From Paraburkholderia sp. BL25I1N1 (GTDB lineage Bacteria > Pseudomonadota > Gammaproteobacteria > Burkholderiales > Burkholderiaceae): a DNA stretch of 64,000 nt. The position numbers were made by a program, and so were the translations under genes. The notes beneath the pieces are model-generated. The model saw only the letters and a program-made list of their open reading frames with translations, searched no databases and was not told the DNA's origin. Where the stretch lies: positions 1 through 64,000 of the forward strand of contig NZ_PVZB01000030.1 of NCBI RefSeq assembly GCF_003002025.1, in the 5' to 3' direction. Position 1 is the stretch's first letter; the number at the start of each line of letters is the position of its first letter. Shown here piece by piece: positions 53,726-61,501 of the stretch.

Positions 53726-54931
53726 ATGACTTCTGGAATTGACATTATGGAAACATACACCGAAGAATTTGGCATGGCGGTCGAGGAAGACTTCCCAGAA
53801 ATCCGCGACAGCATACGCCGCATTTGCGCTCAATTCGGCGGCGAGTACTGGCGCGCTCTTGACGAGAAAGAAGCTTATCCAAGTGAGTTTGTGACCGCAC
53901 TTACGGAATCCGGATATCTTGGAGCGCTGATTCCTGAGGAGTATGGTGGTAGCGGGATGCCTTTGCGCGCAGCAGCCGTGATTCTTGAGGAGATTCACGC
54001 AGCAGGTTGCAGTGCCGGCGCGTGTCACGCTCAGATGTACACAATGGGAACGGTTCTACGCCATGGAAGTGCGGAACAAAAGAACAAGTATCTCCCCGCC
54101 ATCGCCTCCGGTGAACTTCGTCTGCAAGCCTTCGGAGTAACAGAGCCTACTACCGGCACGGATACGACAAAGCTAAAGACGCGAGCGGTCCGTGAAGGCG
54201 ATAGCTATATCATCAACGGTCAAAAAGTATGGACGTCGCGCGCGCTGTTTTCTGACCTGATGCTATTGCTGGCGCGAACGACGCCTCTGGATCAAATCAA
54301 GAAAAAAAGTGACGGTCTGTCCGTCTTCCTTATCGACATGCGAGAGGCACGTGGCAACGGGCTAACAATCCAGCCGCTTAAAGCCATGGTCAATCACAAT
54401 ACGACCGAGGTTTTCTTCGACAATCTGAGGATTCCTGCCGGCTCTCTCATTGGCGAAGAGGGAAAGGGTTTTAAGTACATTCTTGATGGAATGAACGCGG
54501 AACGAATCCTTGTGGGTTCAGAAGCCATCGGCGACGCAAAATGGTTCACGAAAAAATCCGTGGCGTACGCGAATGAACGTACAGTCTTCGAGCGGCCTAT
54601 TGGCCAGAACCAAGGCATTCAGTTCCCCATTGCTCGAGCGCATGCGCAGACAGTGGCGGCCGAGCTCGTGCTTCGTAAGGCTGCAGCATTGTATGACGCG
54701 CACAAGCCCTGCGGCGACGAGGCGAACATGGGAAAAATGCTTGCGTCAGAAGCCTCTTGGGCAGCCGGCGAAGCGTGCATGCAGACGCATGGGGGCTTCG
54801 CGTTCGCGAGAGAGTATGACATCGAACGAAAGTGGCGCGAAACGCGCCTGTTTCAGATCGCACCTGTCTCGACTAACTTGATCCTTTCCTACATCGGACA
54901 GCACATGCTCGGCATGCCGCGTTCGTTCTGA
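53726..54931 (+). CDS. Acyl-CoA dehydrogenase family protein
   Basis: This protein of about 401 residues has the FAD-binding acyl-CoA dehydrogenase fold: ALIPEEYGGSGMPLRAA, QAFGVTEPTTGTDTTKLKT, then INGQKVWTSRA and MQTHGGFAFAREYDIERKWR. The usual catalytic Glu in the YEGT motif is replaced by APVS (FQIAPVSTNLIL). A Glu in MNAERILVGSEA, aligned with the base of isovaleryl-CoA dehydrogenase, may take over. The start is uncertain: 53726, 53747 or an ATG a few codons on; none has a strong leader. It probably oxidises the CoA ester made by the preceding gene product. Confidence 0.87.
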   Translation: MTSGIDIMETYTEEFGMAVEEDFPEIRDSIRRICAQFGGEYWRALDEKEAYPSEFVTALTESGYLGALIPEEYGGSGMPLRAAAVILEEIHAAGCSAGACHAQMYTMGTVLRHGSAEQKNKYLPAIASGELRLQAFGVTEPTTGTDTTKLKTRAVREGDSYIINGQKVWTSRALFSDLMLLLARTTPLDQIKKKSDGLSVFLIDMREARGNGLTIQPLKAMVNHNTTEVFFDNLRIPAGSLIGEEGKGFKYILDGMNAERILVGSEAIGDAKWFTKKSVAYANERTVFERPIGQNQGIQFPIARAHAQTVAAELVLRKAAALYDAHKPCGDEANMGKMLASEASWAAGEACMQTHGGFAFAREYDIERKWRETRLFQIAPVSTNLILSYIGQHMLGMPRSF

Positions 54932-54961
54932 TCCGCGATCACTCTGACCCAGGAGAACTAC

Positions 54962-56329
54962 ATGGTCGCATTGACCCAGTCATTGGCCTCCTATATCCAC
55001 GCTCCCGACTTCGGCCCGGATGAAGATGAGGCCCTCTCGATGGCGCAGCAAGGCGTCCTGGACTCGATTGCCACTCTGTACGCGGGTTCGGGCGAAGAAG
55101 TCGTGAGAATAGTCTCGAGCCAGTTCAGCGCCGTCGATCGTGAAGACGTGCGAGCGGCGCCCGCGCCGTTCTCAGGAAACCACTTCAAAGCAGATGAAGC
55201 TGCTTACGTCATTGGAGTTGCTGCACACGCACTTGACTACGATGATGTTGCACTGTCCGGCCACCCGAGCGCTGTCCTGATGCCGGCAATCCTTTCGTTC
55301 TGCTACAGCAGGAACCTGGAAGGGCTTGAAGCGCTTCGTGCATACGTAGTCGGCTATGAAGTCTGGGCCGAACTAGTGGCACGTGACAGTGATCAGTACC
55401 ATACCAAGGGCTGGCATCCAACCAGCGTATTCGGAACGGTCGCTGCCACAGCCGCATTGGCGTACCTTGGGCGCCTAAGCATGCCGCAGATACAACACGC
55501 CCTTGGAATTGCTGCCAGCATGGCGTCAGGGCTAGTCGCAAATTTTGGCTCCATGACGAAATCGTGGCAGGTTGGCCGTGCGGCCTCTTCTGCATTTTCA
55601 GCGGTCGGGCTTGCGAAGGCGGGCCTCACCGCTAGCACCGATGTCCTGGAACATCCGGCAGGATTTCTCAACGCCATTTCCCCTAGAGGTAGCGTGGATC
55701 TCGCTCGTCCATACATTATCGGGAAGCCGCGCATTGTAGAGCATGGGCTGTCAATTAAACGCTATCCGGTTTGCTATGGGAGTCACAGGGTTATTGATGG
55801 CGTTCTTCAGCTCGTTGCAGCCGATGATATCCGCCCGCCCGACGTCGTGAAGGTAGTCGCGACTATAGGGACTGGACAAGCGTCAATGTTGCGCAATCAC
55901 GCTCCAATGAGCGCACTCGAGGCGAAGTTCAGCTTGGAGTTCGCAGTGGCATCGGCAATTCTGGCCAAAAGCGTCGGCCTTGCGGAACTTACCGATGATT
56001 TCGTGCGACGTGCCGATATCCAACATTTGGTCACCAAAACAGTCGCTGAGCTGACCTCGGATCCGTGTCCGATCGACAATGCGTTCTCGTACAAAGACCG
56101 AGTTGTCATATACACCGAGGATGGACGTCTTCACGATTCCGGAGACATACGCTTTGCAAGAGGACACAGCAAAAATCCCATGTCTGACTCGGAGCTACGG
56201 ACAAAGTTTTTGGACTGTCTTTCGTACTATACGAGTCTGAACGACCTAGAGGCTACGTATGGCGAGCGCTTGTATCAAAAGATTGTCGACCTTCGATCGA
56301 TGAAAACTATTCGAGACCTTTGGACCTAA
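54962..56329 (+). CDS. MmgE/PrpD family protein
   Basis: This 455-residue protein belongs to the family of 2-methylcitrate dehydratase (PrpD) and cis-aconitate decarboxylase (CadA/IRG1). Recognisable parts are HALDYDDVALSGHPSAVLMP, the TSVFGTVAATAALAYLG segment and SIKRYPVCYGSHRVIDGVLQ, with the Lys-Arg-Tyr pocket. It thus acts on a branched tricarboxylate or similar acid, by dehydration, decarboxylation or isomerisation. It ends the LacI-controlled series, 30 bases after the dehydrogenase gene and convergent with the regulator gene. Confidence 0.88.
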   Translation: MVALTQSLASYIHAPDFGPDEDEALSMAQQGVLDSIATLYAGSGEEVVRIVSSQFSAVDREDVRAAPAPFSGNHFKADEAAYVIGVAAHALDYDDVALSGHPSAVLMPAILSFCYSRNLEGLEALRAYVVGYEVWAELVARDSDQYHTKGWHPTSVFGTVAATAALAYLGRLSMPQIQHALGIAASMASGLVANFGSMTKSWQVGRAASSAFSAVGLAKAGLTASTDVLEHPAGFLNAISPRGSVDLARPYIIGKPRIVEHGLSIKRYPVCYGSHRVIDGVLQLVAADDIRPPDVVKVVATIGTGQASMLRNHAPMSALEAKFSLEFAVASAILAKSVGLAELTDDFVRRADIQHLVTKTVAELTSDPCPIDNAFSYKDRVVIYTEDGRLHDSGDIRFARGHSKNPMSDSELRTKFLDCLSYYTSLNDLEATYGERLYQKIVDLRSMKTIRDLWT

Positions 56330-56386
56330 CGCCCTTATCTCAGGAAGCGTCGAAGTCGCACCCTCGGCGAACCTGAAGAACGAGGA

Positions 56387-57421
56387 TCAAGTTTTGACTG
56401 CGATGTCGACACTCGGCATCGCGGTCGAATGTCGGGCCACCAGCGTCGCTTCGAAAATCAGTTCCTTATGTGGAAATGAAGTCGTAGCACCTGCTTGATT
56501 TCCGATCGCGGAGAACAGCAATGCCGTTGCTTGCTCGCTCATATCACGCACTGGCAGAGCCATAGCAGTCAGCGGCACCGTGGCAACCTGAAACCATTCT
56601 GTGTCCCCGTAGCCGACGATTGATACTTGCTTGGGAATGGCAACTCCGCGTTCCCGCAGTGCCAATAGCGCACCTGACATCTGACGCGGGCTGCCGATGA
56701 CCAGGCCGGTCAGGTCGGGGCGCATTGAGAGCAACTCATGCACGGCCTGACTGCCGTACTCGGGGGAAGGCGGCCCTAGTCTGATCAGCGCCGAATCGAC
56801 TTCGCCGCCATGGTCTCGACATGCCGCTCTGAAGCCCGCCAAACGACTTGCGCCAGTACTAGTCGTCTCTAACGTCCCGATGTAGCCGATTTGACGGTGC
56901 CCCTGCGCGGCCAGGTGGTCCGTCGCCGTGTGTATGGCACGCTCCTCGTTGACACGTACAGCTAGCCCTCCAAGCTGCGGCTCGTAGCGCAACAATTGCA
57001 CGCATGGGATGGCTTTCAGCAATCTCCGCGTTGCGACGGTGCTTCTTTCCGAGGGCGCGATCATGACGCCCAGTGCGCGACTCTGTACCAACGCCTCGAT
57101 TTGTTCCTGCTCGCGGACCGGATCGTCCTCCGAGATACCAAGCATCATCGAGTAGCCATAGAGCGCGCAGTTGTTCGAAAGCACGCGGGCAAGCGCGCTG
57201 AAAAACTCGTTCTGTACGTTTGGAACGATCAAGCCGACGAGCCGGCTAGACAGCCCTCGCATCATGCGGGCTCCCGAATTCGGTATATAACCCATTCGAG
57301 CGGCTGTTTCCTGCACCTTGATGCGCGTCTGTTCGTTGATCGCCTTATGATTATTCAGCGCACGCGACACGGTCGAATGCGACATGCTCAAGGCGTCCGC
57401 GATATCCTTTATTGTGATCAT
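56387..57421 (-). CDS. LacI-family transcriptional regulator
   Basis: This 344-residue repressor begins MITIKDIADALSMSHSTVSR, the LacI helix-turn-helix, with the hinge helix near SGARMMRGLSSRLVGLIVPN and a periplasmic-binding-type effector domain ending around MSEQATALLF. The frame is open to 57553, but the ATG at 57421 is the family start. It is convergent with the acyl-CoA gene series. Palindromes CACACGTGTG at 50251 and 52423, and a degenerate copy just before its own start, make it the likely repressor of that series and of itself. Confidence 0.9.
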   Translation of the reverse strand: MITIKDIADALSMSHSTVSRALNNHKAINEQTRIKVQETAARMGYIPNSGARMMRGLSSRLVGLIVPNVQNEFFSALARVLSNNCALYGYSMMLGISEDDPVREQEQIEALVQSRALGVMIAPSERSTVATRRLLKAIPCVQLLRYEPQLGGLAVRVNEERAIHTATDHLAAQGHRQIGYIGTLETTSTGASRLAGFRAACRDHGGEVDSALIRLGPPSPEYGSQAVHELLSMRPDLTGLVIGSPRQMSGALLALRERGVAIPKQVSIVGYGDTEWFQVATVPLTAMALPVRDMSEQATALLFSAIGNQAGATTSFPHKELIFEATLVARHSTAMPSVDIAVKT

Positions 57422-57452
57422 TTCTGAGCGCCGGCAAGTAGATCGGGGTTTT

Positions 57453-57464
57453 GCACACGTTTTC
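57453..57464. promoter_or_regulatory. Degenerate LacI-type operator before the lacI-type gene
   Basis: GCACACGTTTTC matches the palindrome GCACACGTGTGC in 10 of 12 positions, keeping one perfect half-site and the central CG. It is about 32 bases upstream of the regulator's ATG, as expected for weak autoregulation. Confidence 0.55.
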
Positions 57465-57802
57465 CGCTCCCACCATTGTAGCAGTGGTTGCATCGCTGAC
57501 TGGACACAGTGAACGGCTGACTCCCAACTTACACTTGCACGATGCGGCCCCACTTAAACTCGGTGGTTCTCACTTCTTAACGATCTCAGTCTTGCGCTCG
57601 CCGAGCCCGACCAATCCAGGCAAGGCATTGGAGACACAACCCACCGAAGCCCCTCCTTCCTCGATGCCTAAAAGACGCCTGCAGGCTTTTGGGGGCGAGC
57701 TGGCGCTACCGCTTCAGGTGCGGACCTTGACCGCGGATCGAGGCCTTGCCTTCCGGACAAGGCCTTCGTATCCCCGTCATCGACTTGCTTATTCCCCTAA
57801 CG
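57465..57802. other. Intergenic stretch with a hairpin
   Basis: These roughly 340 bases lie between the LacI gene and the end of the flavoprotein gene. An 8-base stem, AGGCCTTG (57741-57748) and CAAGGCCT (57758-57765), lies 40 bases past the flavoprotein stop and may act as its terminator, though no T-run follows. No gene is recognisable. Confidence 0.4.
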
Positions 57803-59260
57803 CTAGTTGACCAGTGAACTCCTCTCTGCAATATGCTTTCCTGCAATGCGCCCGAAGGTCAGGGCTCGTAGGACCGAGACCGCCCCAACATATAGGCCGT
57901 AGAGGATACCTACCGTCTCACCAGCAGCATAAAGTCCAGGAATCACCATGCCGCTGTTATTCACTACCTGCGCATTTGCAGTGGTTTTCAGTCCGCCGTA
58001 TGTGAACGTAATTGAAGACATAATCGGGTAAGCAAGGAAAGGTCCTTTGTCAATGGGTCTCGCCCAGTTTGACTTTGGCGGCTGCAGCCCTTCTGTTCCC
58101 ACGCCATCGAGCGTCGACGGTTCAAACGGACCTGGCACGCACGCTTCGTTGAAGGCCGACAGCGTACTCACAAACTTTGCAACCGGAAGCTCCAACTTTT
58201 GCGCCAGACCTTCGAGCGAATCAGCACTGACTGGTGGCAAATCCGAACGTACCATGGTACGCCAATTAGGATAATCATTGATCTTCTGATCGAGAATCAG
58301 GTAGGCAATGCCGTCGCGCTGCTCTGTCACGAATCGACACGGGTCCTCCTGAATTCGCCAGGCCTCGCTCGGTGCCTCGTCCATGAAGCGCACGGCGTCC
58401 TTATTGACGATAACTCCCATCGGGAAACAATTGACCAAAGCTTCTTGCATGCAGGAGCGGGCGTCGATCATCTGACGGTGACAGTCAGCGTAGTCGCCGG
58501 CAGGAGCGGCGCCAGCGTCAAGGGCCATACGGATGCCCTCACCCTTGTTGTAATATCCTCCGCGTGCGACCGGGCGCATATAGCGTGCTGCGGGACCGAT
58601 GTGCTGAACAACCATCTGAGGGTTCCCTTCAAATCCGCCACACGCGAGGACCACGGATGCCGCATGAATTTTGATGCCTTCATGATTCGCATCTACAGCC
58701 TTGATGCCTACCACGCGTTCGTCGTCGTCCCGCAGGAGACCAACTGCAGTGGTCTCATATAGCACCTCTGCTCCCTTCTTCTTCACAATCGGCGTCAAGG
58801 TCTCAATGATGGCAAGCCCGCCCCCGTAGATGCTCATCATTGCCCAATATAGTGGGTAAGGATAATAACTATCGACGACTTTGATTCCGTGGCCTTGCAA
58901 CCACTTCAGCACTTCCGGAACACCTTCAGCGAACGCATTCAATACTTCCGGGTCGAGGAAGGACAGAGCTTTCACAACACTAGGCCACGTCGAATATTCC
59001 CGTGTAGTGGCTTCAATGAAGTCCTGCTGAATGTTGTAACCTGAGTTCCGTGTAAACTCGTCGACAAAATCGTCGGTAACCTCGGTTTCACTTTTTAGTC
59101 TCAGCAGTGCTTCAGTCCACCGGGTATTTCCGCCGGACTCTGCTTCGTTCGCACGCTCGAGCATAACTACGGACTTACCCGCCTCCAGCGAAGTAAGCGC
59201 ACAGGAAAGGCCAGCCGCGCCGCAGCCGACGATTACGACATCTGCTTGCATCTCTTTCAC
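57803..59260 (-). CDS. FAD-dependent dehydrogenase, fumarate reductase/tricarballylate dehydrogenase-like
   Basis: This 485-residue flavoprotein resembles the flavoprotein subunit of succinate dehydrogenase/fumarate reductase as found in TcuA and urocanate reductase-like proteins. The FAD fold is DVVIVGCGAAGLSCALTSLEAG, with GGNTRWTEALLRL, and the C-terminal FAD segment GLYAAGETVGILYG. SITFTYGGLKTTANAQVV is the substrate-domain hallmark. A GTG start at 59260 is spaced correctly after GGAGGAG; the ATG three codons later is an alternative. There is no signal peptide or iron-sulphur partner. It could desaturate or reduce a di- or tricarboxylate. Confidence 0.85.
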   Translation of the reverse strand: MKEMQADVVIVGCGAAGLSCALTSLEAGKSVVMLERANEAESGGNTRWTEALLRLKSETEVTDDFVDEFTRNSGYNIQQDFIEATTREYSTWPSVVKALSFLDPEVLNAFAEGVPEVLKWLQGHGIKVVDSYYPYPLYWAMMSIYGGGLAIIETLTPIVKKKGAEVLYETTAVGLLRDDDERVVGIKAVDANHEGIKIHAASVVLACGGFEGNPQMVVQHIGPAARYMRPVARGGYYNKGEGIRMALDAGAAPAGDYADCHRQMIDARSCMQEALVNCFPMGVIVNKDAVRFMDEAPSEAWRIQEDPCRFVTEQRDGIAYLILDQKINDYPNWRTMVRSDLPPVSADSLEGLAQKLELPVAKFVSTLSAFNEACVPGPFEPSTLDGVGTEGLQPPKSNWARPIDKGPFLAYPIMSSITFTYGGLKTTANAQVVNNSGMVIPGLYAAGETVGILYGLYVGAVSVLRALTFGRIAGKHIAERSSLVN

Positions 59261-59898
59261 GATATCTCCTCCAACGCTTTTTGCGTGGTTATTGAGAACC
59301 CGCCCAAGTCGGTCAGGTTAATTACTCATTTCCGATCCCATTGCTGAGCCGCGAACAATAATGGGAAAGGCAGCATCCATGAAGCCGGACTTCAGTATTG
59401 TGCGATTTTGATGAGTGGAGGTTGCCAGATACCAAATAATCACGAATGTGATCGACGGACCCCCTCGGCCTAATGTCAACGGAGTCCGTGGCCGATGCGA
59501 CCGTAGGAAGCGCCAACAGGCAACGTAGGTGCAGCCGCTGGTAGCGCGCACCGTGGCCTGGCATTCGAGACACTGTTTGATAGCTAAGTGCCCCGCTCTG
59601 ACGCCCCTCTCACACACTGTGCTTTCTGGTTAGACTCGATACCACCGCGCGTGCTGGACCACTATATCGTTCGAGACGCTAGTGTTCCTGAGCCCTTGCC
59701 GGAGCATGGGCGCCGCATAGTTCTCACCTGCGGCACCTGGCGGCCCCATTTGTTTTCACGCCGAGAAAACAGCCAGGGAGGTTTGGTATTACTTGTTAAA
59801 CAACGATAGAGCCGTCAGCAGGGCGATAACTTGTTCGCCGTGGCACGTGTACCGGCCTGAAAGGAGGGACTGGATTCAGGTGCAAAGGCGCCGCACCG
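59261..59898. other. Intergenic region with operator-like palindrome
   Basis: This stretch of nearly 640 bases holds no recognisable gene on either strand. It carries the palindrome at 59439-59452 and presumably the promoter for the flavoprotein gene at its left side, plus the 3' end of the IclR operon at its right. Confidence 0.45.
59439..59452. promoter_or_regulatory. Palindromic operator, copy 2
   Basis: ATCACGAATGTGAT differs from copy 1 (48847-48860) at one position. It lies about 180 bases upstream of the flavoprotein gene start. Confidence 0.55.
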
Positions 59899-60735
59899 CT
59901 ATGCCCCTCTCTTCGGGGGACCCTTCCAACTAAGTCTCGCCCGAAACGGGCGAACCGTTTCGTCGAGTAGGTCTATAAACTCGTTCTTGTTCGCCTTTAG
60001 AACCTCTATCGACGCACCGAGTCCGATCGCCATGGGTGGTTGGCTAGATGGTGTGGGCAGTTCCATCGCCACCACACCATTTCCCGCTCGCACGGTACTT
60101 TCCGTGTAAGCGTATCCTTGGCGTCGAATCTGGTCTAACTCTGCCAGCAACGCAGTAGTGTTCACACGCTGGTCCGGATCCGGCTCTTCTCCGTTGATCC
60201 TGCGGACGATGGCGAGCGCATCTACGTCGGTCTTTTGAGACAAAAGTACCTTACCCAACGCCGCCTTATGCAAGGGGCGAAGCGACCCTGGCTTGATATA
60301 GAGAGGAACGGTCGGTTGAGGTTCCTGGATGAGGTGAATGTAGTGGACGTAAATGTCGTTTTGCATCCCTATCAGGACAGTCGCTCCCGTCTTCTCGTGC
60401 AATTGCTCAGTGATCCTTGACAGACTATTGTCGCTGAAAAGCTGGTCGTGGATCCACTCTCCCAGGAATGCGACTCGCATGGTCGGTAGGTAGACGTGTC
60501 TCTGGCGGTCGTAGTCGAGATAACCTAGTTTGGTCAAACTTTTCAGAAGCACCGAGGTACTCGACTGGGGAAAGTCGAGTTCGCCCACAATCTCGCCGAC
60601 GCTCGCTGAGCGCCGGTTGTGAGCGAAGAATTCCAGGATTTGCAGGACTCGCTTTGCCGACTTAACCGTATCTCTTTCCGTCTTGAGAGATGCAGACTCC
60701 GAGTCCTTCTCAGCCTTCCCCGATTGATTAACCAT
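59899..60735 (-). CDS. IclR-family transcriptional regulator
   Basis: This 278-residue protein has an N-terminal IclR winged helix (SAKRVLQILEFFAHNRRSAS, GEIVGELDFPQSSTSVLLKS) and a C-terminal GAF-like effector domain (GSLRPLHKAALGKVLLS, RRQGYAYTESTVRAGNGVVA). The ATG at 60735 is preferred to a TTG at 60780. It is the last gene of an ALDH-GST-IclR operon, about 55 bases after the GST stop codon. The palindrome upstream of that operon (63086-63099) and its copies elsewhere are candidate IclR sites. Confidence 0.88.
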   Translation of the reverse strand: MVNQSGKAEKDSESASLKTERDTVKSAKRVLQILEFFAHNRRSASVGEIVGELDFPQSSTSVLLKSLTKLGYLDYDRQRHVYLPTMRVAFLGEWIHDQLFSDNSLSRITEQLHEKTGATVLIGMQNDIYVHYIHLIQEPQPTVPLYIKPGSLRPLHKAALGKVLLSQKTDVDALAIVRRINGEEPDPDQRVNTTALLAELDQIRRQGYAYTESTVRAGNGVVAMELPTPSSQPPMAIGLGASIEVLKANKNEFIDLLDETVRPFRARLSWKGPPKRGA

Positions 60736-60789
60736 GTCTAACCCAGCCGCTCTCCAGGCCAACGATCCAACGTTAAACAAGCAACCGTT

Positions 60790-61494
60790 TCAGGCAGCCA
60801 TGCGCTGCTTATCGGGTGCTGCTGCGTTCACGCGTTTCAACCATTCTGCGATCTTCCCCTTAGGCTTGACATAGTCTGAGAACTCCCGCGCATACAGTAA
60901 AGCCTCAACCTGCACTGACACTGCGATGTCCGCAAGACTAATTTTCTCGCCCACAAGCCATAACTGTTTTTGTAGCAATGCATCGAGAGCGTCCGCATGG
61001 CGTTTTGCGTCCTGTACGACTTGCTCTTGGGGCTTACGCCCAATGCCCTGTGCTGTAGCGATGGCGCTGCCTTTTTCGACCAACAAAGCCGGCAGGGCTT
61101 GCCGATCCACGTTAGGCATAGTGGCGGCGAACTCATCTACCACTCGTTCCACGTTTTGTGGCCAGCCGATCCGCATCAACACCTCATAGAAGTACAAACT
61201 CTCATCAGCCCATTCCTCGATGATGTGTACGATTGCGCGATCGTGTGCGTCCGCTGGAATCACGGCCCGCTCAGGAAACGCCGCATCCAGATAGTACGCG
61301 ATATCGGTCGAATCCCAAACGACGTCCCCGTCATTACGAATCGCCGGAAACTTGCCGGTCGGACTTACATCCTTGAATTCCGCTACCTTGTCTCGCGGCA
61401 CCTCCACGATTTCGTAGTGGAGGCCCTTATAACCGAGGATCTTACGGACCTTTGCGCAAAAAGGAGAGGTAGAGAATTGGTAGACGGTAATCAT
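60790..61494 (-). CDS. Glutathione S-transferase family protein
   Basis: This 234-residue protein has an N-terminal thioredoxin-fold domain (MITVYQFSTSPFCAKVRKIL, cis-Pro in TGKFPAIRNDG, then WDSTDIAYYLD) and a helical C-terminal domain with LVGEKISLADIAVSVQ. The SPFCAKVR motif has a Cys at the position used by omega- and lambda-type GSTs. It lies eight bases after the ALDH stop codon, so the two act together, perhaps with glutathione used to cleave or isomerise an intermediate. Confidence 0.85.
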   Translation of the reverse strand: MITVYQFSTSPFCAKVRKILGYKGLHYEIVEVPRDKVAEFKDVSPTGKFPAIRNDGDVVWDSTDIAYYLDAAFPERAVIPADAHDRAIVHIIEEWADESLYFYEVLMRIGWPQNVERVVDEFAATMPNVDRQALPALLVEKGSAIATAQGIGRKPQEQVVQDAKRHADALDALLQKQLWLVGEKISLADIAVSVQVEALLYAREFSDYVKPKGKIAEWLKRVNAAAPDKQRMAA

Positions 61495-61501
61495 CGTAGC
61501 C

